Of a DNA stretch of 64,000 nucleotides, positions 1 to 14,700 are shown one piece after another. The notes under the pieces are model-generated. The model worked only from the letters and a program-made list of their open reading frames with translations, made no database searches and was not told the DNA's origin. How positions within the stretch are numbered: position 1 is the stretch's first letter; every line of letters begins with the position of its first letter. Source of the DNA: Diadema setosum (taxonomy: Eukaryota > Echinodermata > Echinoidea > Diadematoida > Diadematidae); the NCBI RefSeq assembly GCF_964275005.1, contig NC_092692.1, positions 15,088,084-15,152,083 of the forward strand, given 5' to 3'. The translations under genes were made by a program, and so were the position numbers.

Positions 1-758
1 AAAGTGCTCTCATGTCTTAGTAATCATGCAATAATGGTTTCGTACCACAGCCGCCCCCGTACGGCGGCGAGGTAGTATTGTACGAAACCACTGACTGCGA
101 CCAGCAGCGTGCAGCCCCATACGCATAGCGTAATGGGGCTTCGCATTGTAGCATTCAGGATCATGACAGATTTAGTATCGCGGGTAAATGTCAACTTAAA
201 ATCTAAAAATTTCTTCAATTTGGAGACTTACTAATTAAGTTGAAGTATTGAAAACAGGCTTCGGACAACGTTTGGTTCTGCCAATAGTCCCTTTCTGTTC
301 GAATTGATGACTGAATGTGACTCGGTCGAGAGGACCTTGGGAGAGCTACATACACTGAATACCACGGCCAGCGCATGCGCACACAAACATCTTATCCGTT
401 CATGGATTTGAAATTTGTGCGCTTGTGATGTGTTTGCATGCACTGGCTGTAGTATTCAGTGTATGTAGCTCTCGACCGAGTCACATTCAGTCATCAATTC
501 GAACAGAAAGGGACTATTGGCAGAACCAAACGTTGCCCGAAGCCTGTTTTCAATACTTCAACTTAATTGGTAAGTCTTCAAATTGAAGAAATTTTTGGAT
601 TATAAGTTGATATTTACCCGCGATACTAAATCTGTCATGATCCTGAATGCTACAATGCGAAGCCCCATTACACTATGCGTATGGGGCTGCTGGTTGCTAT
701 GCGTATGGGGCTGCTGGTCGCAGTTAATTGCATGATTACTAAGACATGAGAGCACTTT
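1..758. mobile_element. Foldback (long inverted repeat) element
   Basis: The left arm starting AAAGTGCTCTCATGTCTTAG is the reverse complement of the right arm ending at 758. The two run toward each other for about 330 bases each, leaving a short spacer near 395-425. The left edge is at the window edge, so its true border and target duplication are unknown. No coding content. Confidence 0.8.
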
Positions 759-2228
759 GGGGCGAATAAGTCTCACAGTGTTAGTTATATGACAGGTACT
801 TTATCCTGAAACACAAACTAAGACAAGGAAATTCAGGGAAACTTTTGAGGTACCAAAACTTTTTATCATCTTTAAACAATCAAGGCTTCTATCAAAAGTT
901 TTTGTTTTGTGCCCTTTTGCAGATTCATATGCTCAATTTCCAAGGAAATAAACAGAGCTAGTATGTCAGAGAGTTTAGATCAAAGCTTAGAATCATAAGA
1001 AGCACAACTGGACAATGGAAAATGGGACATTAGAGTCAAGCATGCAGTAATCACACATTCAAGGGCAAGAAGAATTGCTGGCCATCACAGTGTTATCATA
1101 TATATGGTAACTAGTAATTCAGAGATATGTTTATGATTAGTAGAAAAATCTGTACCAGTAAAGGAATATCGATTTGCTTTCAATTTTGAACTGAATAATT
1201 TTGCTACTTCTTTTTTTTTTTTTTTTTTAAACATTTGATGAACATTCACAGATGCATAATCCCATGCTACATACTAAATGAAGGTACAAAGACAACAGTT
1301 AAGAGTCTACATAAGGTTTGTGATTAGTGCTGAATTTGAAGGACGTGTCGTTAAATGAACACCATTAAAACAAGGTTTATAGACGCACTTAATTCTCCAT
1401 TTATACTGGTATAGTGCAAACATATCATTAAAGTATTTGCACTATGTGTCTACCAAACAGTTATTTTCTATGCGCACACACACCCGTGACCAAAACTTTG
1501 AGAACTGAAAAGATCACGAAGTTTAGCTGCCAGTGTGGACAAATGAGCAAACTTTGCCGAGACTTTGCGATATTTAAAGGTCACTGTCAGTAAATACACA
1601 GGCAATCAAAATATCTTGAGAAAGCAATATCCAAAAATATGTTTAAACCATAAATCTTGGAAAAGTGATGAGAACACACCGCAAAGTGTGCTACTAATTG
1701 TTGTTTTACCAAAACAAAGTACACCTCAAATGTACCATCTTTCAAGCTCCCGAATGCAGTGGTTGTCAGTATCTTTCCAAATTATGAATGCAATTTGAAA
1801 TAGCTTTTCTATTCATATTAGATATAATCATGTATGAATAAACTATTCACACGAATAATGTCACACTGGACACAAATCCTGCTTAAAATGCATACTGGTG
1901 AAAGGGCTGGCAACCTCTACCACTCAAATTGTGTACATATGCACAGAAAAAAAAAGAAAAGAAGAAAAAAAGAATAACTGGTGGGAAAAATGACATCATT
2001 TTGATTTCAAAATGGAAATATTACACACAATGCACATGAATAATAGTTGGAAAAAAGAAATCCTTACAAATGCACTTCATATTAACTTCTTTCTTTCTAA
2101 TGAGAGGCAAAAATCAATGGCTTATTTCTAATGATTAAAAAAGTCATTAAAAAGCACACACACACATCACAATGTTCATATTTCTATTGAGAAACACACA
2201 AAAAACTATCACAAAGACAACTAGTTGG
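759..2228. other. Non-coding DNA downstream of GNPTG
   Basis: AT-rich sequence with homopolymer runs. No convincing exon or minus-strand AATAAA was found here, so the end of GNPTG is not located. Confidence 0.4.
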
Positions 2229-2600
2229 CAGCTATAAGGGTGGGGCTAAAGCACTGAACTCTACTAGTGGAGCGGGCGTACGTGTGCAGTGCACTGAAAG
2301 ATGCCGTCCAGCATTTTGAGACTCCCATACCAAGAAGCCAGTGCGCTGGCCCCGCTCACTTCTGTTATGGTGTAGACCAGAGTATATAAGCAGACGCAGT
2401 GAACTTTTGAAAGGGGAATCACTGTGTTGGGAATTTCAGTCTCAAAAAGGCTGCGATGGCTTCATAAATGTGTACCATTTATCAGTGGTGCGAGCTGAGC
2501 TCACAATAGCCTTTCAGCCACTCTTAGCGTGTCCTGCGCATATACGCCCATTCCATATAGTAGAGTTCAGCGGGCTAAGAAGTTGTCTAAGGTACCATTC
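2229..2600. mobile_element. Imperfect inverted-repeat element
   Basis: Plus-strand CTGAACTCTACTAGTGG-AGCGGGCGTA near 2255 recurs in inverted form near 2540-2585. The similarity continues weakly outward and inward, which suggests a decayed MITE. It covers one candidate terminal exon of GNPTG. Confidence 0.45.
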
Positions 2601-2682
2601 TAAAATCGTGTGAGTGAGAGATAGAGAGAGGAGAGCAAGAGAGATGGTGAGAGAATTAGGGTATTTTTCCATCAGGACATAC

Positions 2683-2752
2683 CTGGTTCATTGCGCCTAG
2701 ACTCCAGCTCAGATTTTAACCTCTCCACTTCTGATTTGAGTTTAGTGTATTC
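2683..2752 (-). CDS. GNPTG: GNPTG exon 10 (coiled-coil tail)
   Basis: The acceptor is ATTTTCAG and the donor CCAG/GTATGT. It encodes residues 254-276, [18 protein letters not shown] then RRNEP, an amphipathic heptad segment matching human KELSKEIKRLKGLL. It leaves in phase 1, so at least one further coding exon is needed. Confidence 0.88.
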
Positions 2753-5700
2753 CTGAAAATGATGACAAAATCAAATGATTAGTGAATTCAATAATCCGTA
2801 AGTAGGTTGGTACTCTTTCGCAATTTGACAAGAGTAAATAAGTTTCCATAAAGTTTGCACATTTTCAAGATTTCTTCATGGATATCAATCAATATGGCAT
2901 TGGTAATTGGGGACAAGAAACTTACCCCTTCTTAAAGGACAAGTCCACCTTCATATACATGTGGATTGAGTGAATGCAACAATATTAGTAGAACACATCA
3001 GTGAAAGTTTGGGGAAAATCGAACGATCCGTTCGAAAGTTACGAATTTTTAAAGTATCTGCGCAGTCACTGCAGGATGAGAAGACTACTACAGTGTATGA
3101 TGTGATATGCGTACTACGATATAAAGAAAATAAAAAGAGAATTTCACAAAACTTTACTTTTTGAATAAAGTGCACATTTCTTAAACTCGTTACTGACATA
3201 TGTTAAGGGTAATATTATTTCCCCTGACTTCTGAAAGAGAGAAGTCAAGTCTTCTTTTGTTATGTGAGAAAAGTGAAAATATGTTGAATTTTCTTTACTC
3301 TTTCTTTATATCGTTGTACACATGTGACATCAAAAGCTATAGTAGTCTTCTCATCCAGCCTTGCGTGAGCAGAAACTTCAAAAATTCATAACTTTTGAAT
3401 GGATTGTCCGATTTTCCTCAAACTCTCACTGATGTGTTCTACTAATATTGCTGCATTCACTCTCAACCCACATGTCTATGAAGGTGAACTTGTCCTTTAA
3501 ACACCCCTTGATTTCCCCACATTTATCAAGATGTTTCACCGCACTGCAGATTTTTATTGGCCCCAAAATTTCAATAATTTCTCATCATTCACAGTAATAT
3601 TGATCAAATGTCATTTAAATCCATATCTTCCACGCAATCTGTATGTCATGTTCATTTTTTTCAGATTGTGGCAATAGATGTATGAATAAATGAATTTGAA
3701 GTTTCTTTTTGTGTTCTTTGTATACCATAATTAGAAATGATTTATGTTTGTATGCCAATAGTTGAAATCAATAAAACATATAAAGAAAAAAAACAAAACA
3801 AAACGAGCCTTAGCATAGAAGCAATACAAAGAATGGATTCTAAAACCCTTCAGTGCATGAGATATTTCAGGGTCACTGATAGTCTACAACAATAACCTTT
3901 AACCTTTACAGTACCAGACAGTTGCATGGTAGGAACCAGATTACTAATCACCACAGATTGAGTTCATTTTGAAGCACAATACAATAAAGAGTGCTGTAGA
4001 ATAATACAACCATATGAGCTTGCATTGTCTTTGCATCAATTTTACAGACTGACTAAGAAGAAAAAAGAACAAACAAACAAACAAACTTGGGTCACTCAGG
4101 TAAGATTTTTTTTTAATACTTTATTTTGGGATCATTCATTCCATTCATTCCATCTTGTCATTTTCATGATTCTCAAGCTTGGCTGGCTGAGTGTAGTTTC
4201 CTAGACTTTCAACACATCTTTGTGTGTGATGCCTACTGACTCCCTCTCCCCACTACTGCAAAATGATTGTGGGTCACCTCTTTGCACATGTCCAGCGAGG
4301 TGAAGTCATCCACACTGCGGTCAGTCTCCTGCTTGATTGGAATCGGCTTGACCTTCGGGTCCCTCACTAGGCCGGCTGACTCCAGGATCTTGTGTAGCAT
4401 CTTGTCATAGCCCTTCATGAGCGAAAGAGGTATGGGGTGTTAGGGAAGAGGTTAAATTGATCAAGCATGTCAGATTTGAGTGAGATTCTTGAGTGAGACA
4501 CTGCAAGGGAGCAGAGTGATGCGACCAAGGGGGGATGGTGGTGTGGAAGGGGGCGTCTCCCCTACTACCGTAGCAGGTCTGCCAACATTCCCACATCCAA
4601 ATCAGGGAGATTCCACCCAGCAATCAGGGAGATATCTGTGTGTAACATGCATTTCAGTGAGCGAAAATAATTTCCAAATCAGGGAGATTTTAATATTTTC
4701 TTATTCAGACATGAACAGATTTTGATATTTTCAGGGAGAGCTGCCAAATCAGGCAGATTTGGCAGCTCTGCAGTAGGGAACTTTGACAATCTATTTCATA
4801 TTTTAAATGGTGCAATCTGGTACATACTTTAGTCATGATTTCAGGACATATATGGAGTGGGTGCGCCTTCAGGAAAATCTAAAATCTTTGAGCTTGGGCA
4901 CATCGAATATTACAAGATTCTTGAGACTTTTTTTACTTCCTACTTTTGGGGTTTAGCATGAGAATTTGTTTATCAAAGAGAGACAGTTATAACTGGGTGA
5001 ATTATGTGAGTCTTGCACTGATTGCATGAGTTTGCAGGCCTGCTATCATGACTCCAGTTCAATCAACTCAGCCAAATTCAATGAAGAGTCACCCAGACAT
5101 TTTTAATTGTAGTCCTTCTGGCTGGCCAGTAAATCAAATCATTCTGAAAACCAGGAAGGTAAGCATTGGAATTGCAACCCTGCTGTGGCACACAGGTTGA
5201 TCAAAAACAATAGCAATCATTACCTTCTTTGTGATCTCTTCTCTGTATAACCTTGATTCTAGAACATTCCATTCTTCCTGTAATTCTTCACTCAGTACTG
5301 GATACACTGTGATGGATATAACAAGTCATAAAAGAGAAGGTTGATACGAGGGCAGAGAGAAAAACAAAGAACAAAACAAACGAAACTAGAAATGTCGCTT
5401 TGGCGACTGGTATGCCTCCGCCATAATGCATGATTTTCCCAATAGGTCTAGATAGTACATGTGGACAATGTGTGATTACATTTTCACAAAATTGGCAAAA
5501 TATTGAAATGACAAGTTTGTCACAAATGTGTTGAATGTTCACCTTCCTTGACCTAGGTTTAATTGGATGAATAGGAGAGCATGTATCTAGGGATTTAAGG
5601 ACTTTAACTTTGACCCATTCATACATTTAGGCATTGAGTAATTTTCAAGGTACAGGTGTGGAGAAAAAGTGCAATTTCTGAATTGAATAGTAAATTGTTA

Positions 5701-8700
5701 CCATTTTCATCTGGCCCTTGACCCTAAAATTCATAAGATAATCACTTTCAGGTAGAACATGCATAATATGTACTAAGTTTCAAGATAACTTGAGCCACTT
5801 CCGAGATATGGAGGAAAAAGTTAGTTCAGCACTTTCACTTGATCTTTGACCTTTTGACCTTTGAGGCAAAAAAAGAAGAAAAAAAAAACTTTCCAGAGCA
5901 TTTCTATGAGGTTACACATGTATGCATACACCAAGTGTAAAAAAAATAACCCTGCTGGCATTGCATGATAGGAGGGAAATAGTAAAATTTTGAAGTGTTG
6001 CACTTGACCTTTGACCCCTGACCTTTGACCCCATGAACCCTACATTCTCTAGATAATCACTTCCATTCAGTATATGTCTATACTATGTTCCATGAAGATA
6101 CCTTGAACAATTTTCCAAGGTATGGAGAAAAAAAAAAGTTTTAATATTTTTACTTGACCTTTTGACCTTTGACCTTTGACCTCACGGCCCAAACTTTCAC
6201 CAGAGAATCTTAATTGGGTAATACATGTATACACTAAGTTTTAAGAAAATATCTTCAGGCATTCAATAGATATGGTGGAAATAGTGAAATTTTATGTATT
6301 TGACCCTGACCTTTTGACCTTTGACCTTTGACCTCATGACCCAAACTTTCACCAGAGAATCTTAATTGGGTAATACATGTATACACTAAGTTTTAAGAAA
6401 ATATCTTCAGGCGTTCAATAGATATGGTGGAAATAGTGAAATTTTATGTATTTGACCTTGACCTTTTGACCTTTGACCTTGAGCATGTGCACCCAAAAGT
6501 TGATAGGCACAACTTCACCCCCTAATACACATACATGCCAAGTTTCATTAGGATACCTCAACAGGTTTTTATAGTTACCTTGTCCACAAAATTCATTACG
6601 GACGGACGGAAGGACGGAAGGACGGAAGGACGGAAGGACGGACGGACGGACGGACGGACGGACGGACAACCCAAAAACATAATGCCTCCGGCACCACTTC
6701 GTGGCGGAGGCATAAAAACATTGGTACCTTAAAGAAGCTAACTAGAAATTTAATTATATACTTTCATCACTGAAGAAAATCAGTAAATCTTTGTCGATTC
6801 TCGTTTTTCCTATTATTCTAATATATAGTAAACTTTCTCTATGGTGCCACGTTGGTACAACTGCTCTTCATAATATTTATTCCTTCAATCTAAAAATGAC
6901 AACTATATTATAACCGCAGTCACCTGCAGCTGATGAGGAGATTTGAACTGATCATACGTTTTCAAAAATATGAAGAAGCGATAGTGTCACAACAAAATCG
7001 TCCCTGGGGTGACAAGATTTCTTATATCAATTGGCATATATATTGAAAAACCTCCAAACTCAATTTTGATTTGAGCTTTAAAACGTTACAATTACTAATG
7101 TAATCCAAAACAATGTCTATACCCTATTTGACATCAGATTAATGTTACTTTGCAAAAATGTTGCAAAAATGAAAAAGTTCTTTGGCTCTCCCGAAAATGC
7201 ATTATTTTTGAGATACAAAGTGTCGTCACCACAGGGATATATAGCATCATGATTTACAGTGATGTGGACGAAATAATCATGCATAATTGCCATGTCGGGA
7301 TTTGCCATACTACGAGCTAAAATACACAATATATCTTGGTGATCTTTTTTCAGTTTCATGTAATGGGGCAATGGTTGCCATGGTTACCTAATAATGAGTG
7401 ATTATGGCAAACAAGCGGCGATTTGAAGACCATCAGATATTCACACGTATGAGGCTCTCCAACACTGGCTATTTCATGCTTAGTACCACACTTTAGCTGT
7501 ACCTGTGGGGGTCAAAGTTCAAGGAAGTATGAAGGGCACGGGGAGGGTGGAGAAAGAGAGGATATAAATGATACATCTACGTTTGAACACTTTAAAGGCG
7601 GTACAAGACTGAAAGAGTCTTATAATCACAAAAGAATTTCATTCACTGGAAGGTTACGATATCATGCCCATTCCGTGATTGCAAAAATAATTATGATGAG
7701 CACAGATGCCCCACTCTTTAGTTTTTCGCAAATGATCAAGCTGGATAGACAGCTTCACTGACGCATATTACATGTTTCATATGAATATCATGATGAAATG
7801 ATTTATCTACATCTAGCAAATACATGGTAACAAGCTAATGCCACAAGCAAACGATATTCTGAAGACTGAACATTGAAATTTACCTGAAAAAAACCCAAGC
7901 ATGAGTATATATATAGGTCTTTTTTTTTTCTAAAGAGTGAAGTTTTCAAGACATTTGAAATTGGTCATCAAAATTTGCAAGCATGACTACAGAAAATACT
8001 ATATGAACATACAGAAAAAAACCCTTTCTCTTTAAAGTTTTAATTCAGACAAATATTTGATTATCCTAGCTATTTGAATATTTACTTTCTCATTAGATTT
8101 GAAACTGAATGACAGAAATTATTTGATTAGCATAAGGTGAAGAGACTGAAAAGCTGTACCCTTCTATGGGCAGTGTAAGAACAGAGATTCATACTCACAG
8201 TTACTTGTCTATTTTTCTGCCCACACTCGTCTCCATTTCTGAAGATCATTGATTGGAATGTGTTGTTAGCCACACCCCATTCTTCATATATTCTGCGAGT
8301 GCAACAAGAGAAGACGAACACCATGAAGTTAGACACGTTTGCAATTTGCATTTATCATTCTTACTGGTCACTATTAACTCTTCATACTTTTTAATCTGAA
8401 TTAAATCTTCAAAATGTTTTAATCTACCCTCCCCCATCCTCTTAAATTTCAAAATGGTCTTGAAAACATTGCAAAAAATCAAATGTGAGGGCAGCATGAT
8501 CCCTAATCAGACAGAAAAAAAAAAAAAAAATATGCTCGTAATATAACTGCAGCATTATTTCTCCCAAAAATCCCAATCACATCACTTGACAATTTACCCT
8601 GTGCAATATATAATTTACATCTTTTAGACTTTACTTTACTGACAAGAATTGGTATATTTACTTATTTAATCATATTTTCTTCTTTTTTTTTAGGAGGGGG

Positions 8701-11700
8701 TGAGCAGTCACAGGGAAAAGCCTACTTGTGAGAACTTTGTCATTGATGACATTTAACATTTAGCTTGCTTGAAATAATGCAATGTGACTACAAAGCTCCA
8801 CATGTCTTTGGTACTGCACTGCAGCTGAACGCACTAAATGGCGACTTTGTACATCCTAGAATGAGTAATAGGGGAATTTATGATTAAAGAATCGTGGGAC
8901 TTGGCTCTTCCAATGTGAAAGTCTTTTATAGCATCTGATAACACAACATAGATAAAAGCAAAACTTCATGTGTGTCATTATGAGTTAACTGTACAGTACA
9001 AAGATATTACACAAGAGATTAAAGAGTATTTACACACATAAACAACAATGTCAAGGCACTTTCTTACCCTAGAATTCCACTGTATGGGTTCCATCTTAAG
9101 CTCTGCTCATGTTGTGTGACATTTTGAAATGGACAAAGCTCATACTTGTAACTGTTGTGTAAGCAAAGAGAATTACACGAATGTGACATCAGTAAGAAAC
9201 AAGTGTGTATAAGTGTCAATACCAGCTACAAAACCTTTTTTCTTCCTTTTTTTCTTTTTTATCACATAGTCATAGATTAATACAGAAAAAAAAGATTATA
9301 TACAGTGGACTCCCGTTATAACGAAGTCCTCGGGACCGGCAGTTTTCTTTGGTTATATCGAAATTTCATTATAACCAAACAAATAAAAAATTAAAAAAGA
9401 GCCGGTAATGTTGCAGCCTGAATTTTTATTTCATTGTAACCGGAATTTCGTTATAACCGTGTTCGTTATAATGGGAGTGCACTGTAAATCAATTTCTTAC
9501 TCATAAGACTGGCATAGGTCCAACAAATATAATTTCCAATTCTGTTGAAGACCAAAAACTTCTGGGAATTTGTCTTACATCCAAGATAAAACACATGAAG
9601 AGTTGTATTAAGTGCAGTTGAACACAGTGCAGTGTAGCTCAAAGAATAACACAAATAACACAATATAAAATACTTCCAAGGTTGCAGATAACTATGACAG
9701 ACTTAAATGCAAATGTTCTTTCTACAGCACACTGTAATTAGCTGGATCTCCTAAAATGGACAAGGTCTTTCCAATCTCATTGTTCATCATAATTGGTGTT
9801 TGGATGTATGCATAGAAAAGAATAGAAGGGTGATGTGTACTCACTTTGATTCTACTTTTGAAAAACACCTTCCAAGTAGGCGCCGTAAATGAGGTGGACC
9901 TGCAGTGGAATATATAAAAGAAATACCTGGTATAGTAGAACTTTCAAAGGCATAATAATAAATAATAAAGTACATTAATAATGCGCCGTATCTATCATTA
10001 ATGATACTCTCGGCGCATGAGAGCCTGCGTACTTCAACACATACTGTGTACAACCCTCCAAACCCAGTCCATACAATATTACATTAACATTAACAAAAAC
10101 TACAATTAAACAAATATAATTTAACTAGAGTCTTGAAATGAGAGTACGAAGTTTCCTGACGGATGTTGAGTGGGAGACTGTTCCATAGATGAGGTCCAAT
10201 GTATGAGAAAGACTGTGCCCCCCAACTGTGATGTATGCGTGGAATGTGAAGCAGACTAGAGGTTGAGGAGCGTAGCTGCCAACATACTTGTGTACAATTT
10301 ACTACCTATTCCATCCTATGAGAATGACCAAAAACAAAAACAAATAAAATAATAATACCAATAAAATATGCAGAATTTCATGATGCTAAAACAGTAGTCA
10401 AATGCTGAAATTACTACTAATTACTATATTTTACTTATAGTTGGCAGATATACAAAGGTCATGTAATACTGACTGTTGAGGTCTATCATACTAAGCTCAT
10501 AAGGATATCTGAAACAACAGTTCGTGTACTGTATGTTACTATACACAGGTTGTTTATATTTCCGCACTGTCATTTTGCAATATCATGGGTTTATTATCAT
10601 TGACATCATTGATAAAAATAAACCTTCTAACTCCATGGCATCATTTCATTTCCACAAAAGAATAATACATACTGTAATATTCCACTTTTTGCAAACCACC
10701 AATGACGGTGAACAAATATGTGCTGGAAATGTATTCATCTCACCTGAAAAATTGGACGCTTGGACTTTTGGGACAAGAACTCTTGGCTGTGATGGAGCAT
10801 TCCACTGCTGATTTCTGCCAGAGTACAATAAAATCAAGTAAAATGGTTTAATCCAGTTTATGTAATGTAAATACTTAGAATGTGAAGTGCTATAATGTTA
10901 AAAATGGTTTGACATAAGTTAGCAATAAATGTATTAGCAAACAATAGCAAACATCAAAGGAGAACTTTCACTGTAACAACAAATATCATTCTTATTCATT
11001 ATGTACATATTCAAATCTTAATGTGTACCAACAGCATGCTTCATACATTTCTTCTTTGTTCGTATTTACATTGGCATTCAATAATGAATATATTCTATGG
11101 TTTGTATCAAACAATACTGTACATGAATTCTCTCTACAATTGTAATATTCTTTTCCTACACTGAAAAGAAGCAAAAAGGATCTTAAAGGGACTGTACAGT
11201 ACTGGCTGAGGTGAGGATTCAGCTTGTAACATTTTGCAAGTTATTTAGAAAACACTCAAAGAAATGTACAAGAGCACACAATATTCTAAGGGGAATCAAA
11301 AGTTTATTTGATGAAAATCAGTTTGAAATGACTGAGATATCCAAAAACAAGGTAAAACAAAGAGATCCTAATAAAAGTCATAGCCTGTCAATTTTATTAG
11401 GATTGCTTTTTTTTTTTGATATCTCAGCCTTTTCATGACCAACTTTCATCAAATAAACGAATCCTTCTTGGAATTTTGCTCTTTCATATTTCATAAGAGG
11501 TTTCTCATTATCTCACCAAAATATGTTATAAACTTGACATTAGGTCTCAACCAAAACTATACAATCCCTTTAACATTCTACTTGTACATCAACACATTCA
11601 AAAAGTGCAAACATGAGAATTTGACAAACACTATGGAGGTAAAACATTAGAAAAGAGCAAATCTACTCATCTCACCCAAGATTAATTGGCTCCTCAACAA

Positions 11701-14700
11701 GTCTCATACGAATCTCTTCACTGAAAACTGCACCTGCAGAGAGTAAAAGAGTCAAACTTTATGCATCAAAATGGCATACAACTTGTATGTACGCACAACA
11801 TGTCTACTACACAGGATCTTGAGCAATAAAAGTTTGCAAACAAATTTCCATGTCCTGAACTGTATACTGTAAAAGAGAATTAAGCTCAACAAGCATGCTA
11901 TTTTAGAATGAAAGCAGTGACATGAGGCATGCGCAAAGGACTGGTAAATAGGCCTATCTAGTAATGTACCAAGAAGTGACGACTGAGTGAGAGATTACCA
12001 CAGATGTATCTGCTGTTGTATTCAACATCATGCTTGAGATTAGCTTTAAATAAATGGAATAAGTTTGCACAAACAGAATGGTAGAAATTCCATACACATC
12101 AGACTTAGAATAGAAAGTATAAAGAATGGAAGATTATAAAGGTTTCACAGGTTTTAAAAAATAGTAATGATATAATGGTCACAACAAACCACATCTGTAT
12201 CTGCAAATTGATATGATATACAGTATGAGATAACATCAAGTCACAATTCTGCCATTATTACTGATGTGTGCACAAACAATCATGAAAACAGTGGCCTTGG
12301 TATAGACTCCTCTATAAGGATAATACGTGTAAATTGAACTTATTACAGAATGCAATCCTGGCCTTGCTCCCTTGTACACAAGTAAATGTTCAGTGGACGA
12401 CTAGAAATTGGTGTTCTAGACACTTTTTGGCCCTTTTTAATGCTAACAACAAGATAATACTCGTATGTGATTAAGAGCGTGAGGAGTAAATTGTGGTGAA
12501 ACTATCTAATCTGGAGCCATGTGCTATGTAGCTAGCTCAGCTCAGGTGCTACTGCGATGGTCTACAAGTGTACGTGAGCACATCTTCCTCGGCACCTCTT
12601 CGAATGGTCTGGTCTCAGCCCAGGCCAGGACTTGGCTCACATCACCGCGAATCATGCTCGCTAAATTGCTTCCACAATTGGGCAGTCGAAAAATGGGCAA
12701 CTTGCTTTAAATAATGCTCTAATGATGGTAATAATAATGATGTTAGCATATACAGCACAATTAGTGAGTTTCTACACTTACTTTAATAGTCAAATTGAAT
12801 ACATTTTTTCTTTTTCAGTTATAGATACAAAAAAGTAGATGGGCATTTCCACGGTAACTCACGTTACATTTTGAACTCAAAATTAGGTTGTTGAGATCAA
12901 TATCCTTAAAACCTAATTAGTGATATGAGTTACTATATGTGAATGAGTATCATGCACCTCCATCCTACCTCACAGCAACATTACATCCACAGACTCTTAT
13001 GAGAACTATGAGAAAAAATATTACAAATGTCGGTAACTCACGTTACATAATTTAGACATGCAAAAATTTGGCATGTCTTAAAGTTTCCTCAAACAAGAAA
13101 CAGAGAGACTTTAAAGTCTATTGTGTCAAAGACAAATTGTCTTACATTCTCCAGGTATCGTCATGTGAAGCGGTAACTCACGTTACGGTAACTCACGTTA
13201 CAGTTTGTCCACATGATCACAAGACGATTTTTTGTCTTAATAATCCAAAGAAAACTTACCAAGACAACTTTTTTCACAAACAAACTCCATGAATAAAGAA
13301 TCTAAATTGATTTGAACATTGATCTGATAGTACAGTGCACTCCCGTTATAACGAAATGCTCGGGACCGGCAGTTTTCTTTCGTTATAACGAAATTTCGTT
13401 ATAACCGAACAAATACAATATATAACGAAAACAAGGAACCACGTATATTATGTTTGCTGAATACTCATCATACACTGCAAAGCTATGTGGAAATGTGATG
13501 GGATAACTGTATGACAATAATAAACGCAAGTTCCCCTCAGAAACTGTGTGTGACACAAGGAGCAAACACACAGTGGTGTGAAGCGTTCATCCATGCAGAG
13601 ACGCTGTAAATGCTTGTTCTGCTACGTACAGTATTTTCGAAAGCAATTCGCATTTCGTTATAACGGAGCACATTTCTTTTGTTTTTCTTTGTCTGTGGTG
13701 CTCGGAAAAGACTTCGTTATAACGGAAATTTCGCTATAACCGTGTTCGTTATAAGCGAATTTTGTACCATAGACTTTAATGGTGATAATTTTGGGACCAG
13801 AAGATTTACTTCGTTATAACGAAATTTCGTTATAACCGTGTTCGTTGTAACGGGAGTGCACTGTAATTAATCCCATTTTATCCATGAGATTACCAAAAGG
13901 CAGGAAACTTTACATTTAGAATACCAACTTGAAGATAAATTTCATTTTTAATTGAGTCGTTTTCCAAGCTTTCATTTGTACTGAGACAAAAATTGTATTC
14001 AACAAAATGATATGAAACAGAGTCTATTTCATTAAATTACACTCTTTTCCAGTTAACAAATGCATCAGAAATTGAGGATTTAATTGAGAATTTGATTTGA
14101 TTTTTTATCTTATTTTAATAGATTTAAATGGATTTCAGGCTATCTGGATAAAACAAGTCATCCATAAACTATTCCATTTAATACACTGAGTCAAGAGACT
14201 AGAGACCTGTACATGTAGTCTGTGGATCTCGAGTTTAAAGGTTCAGAAATGAAATATTTCAATAAATCTTTGAACTTTTAAACAATGCAATTTATATTTC
14301 AATTATTTGGTAATTGTTTGAATTACTCAATACTCAATTGTTTGTATGTTTGATTTGTTTACAAATTCTTATACGAAACTGGTACAGAAATTAGACTTGA
14401 ATTACAAAAACTGCAGATAAATTTTAGTTATCTGCTACCAGTATTGATCAGTTTAATAAAACATGTTCATAAATTTTTTAGCCTTAAAAAACAATGGCTT
14501 TGGTCTATGAAATGTCAAGTAGCCATTATTTAGATTGTACATACACGTAAAAAGTATATACCAGTATTTTCTAGAGTAATCAAGCAGACTGAAGCAGTAA
14601 ATCCCAATGAAAAACATGAATAGTAAATATTTTGTGATCAGGAGGCTAACAATTAATATTACAAAATGTTGATAGTTTGCTTTAAGGTACATGACTGTCC

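Noticed and set aside
6415..6732. Frames rich in [10 protein letters not shown] or [12 protein letters not shown]
   Set aside because: They translate the (CGGA)n array and its flanks inside a repeat; the same frame recurs at 35494-35866. No independent coding evidence.
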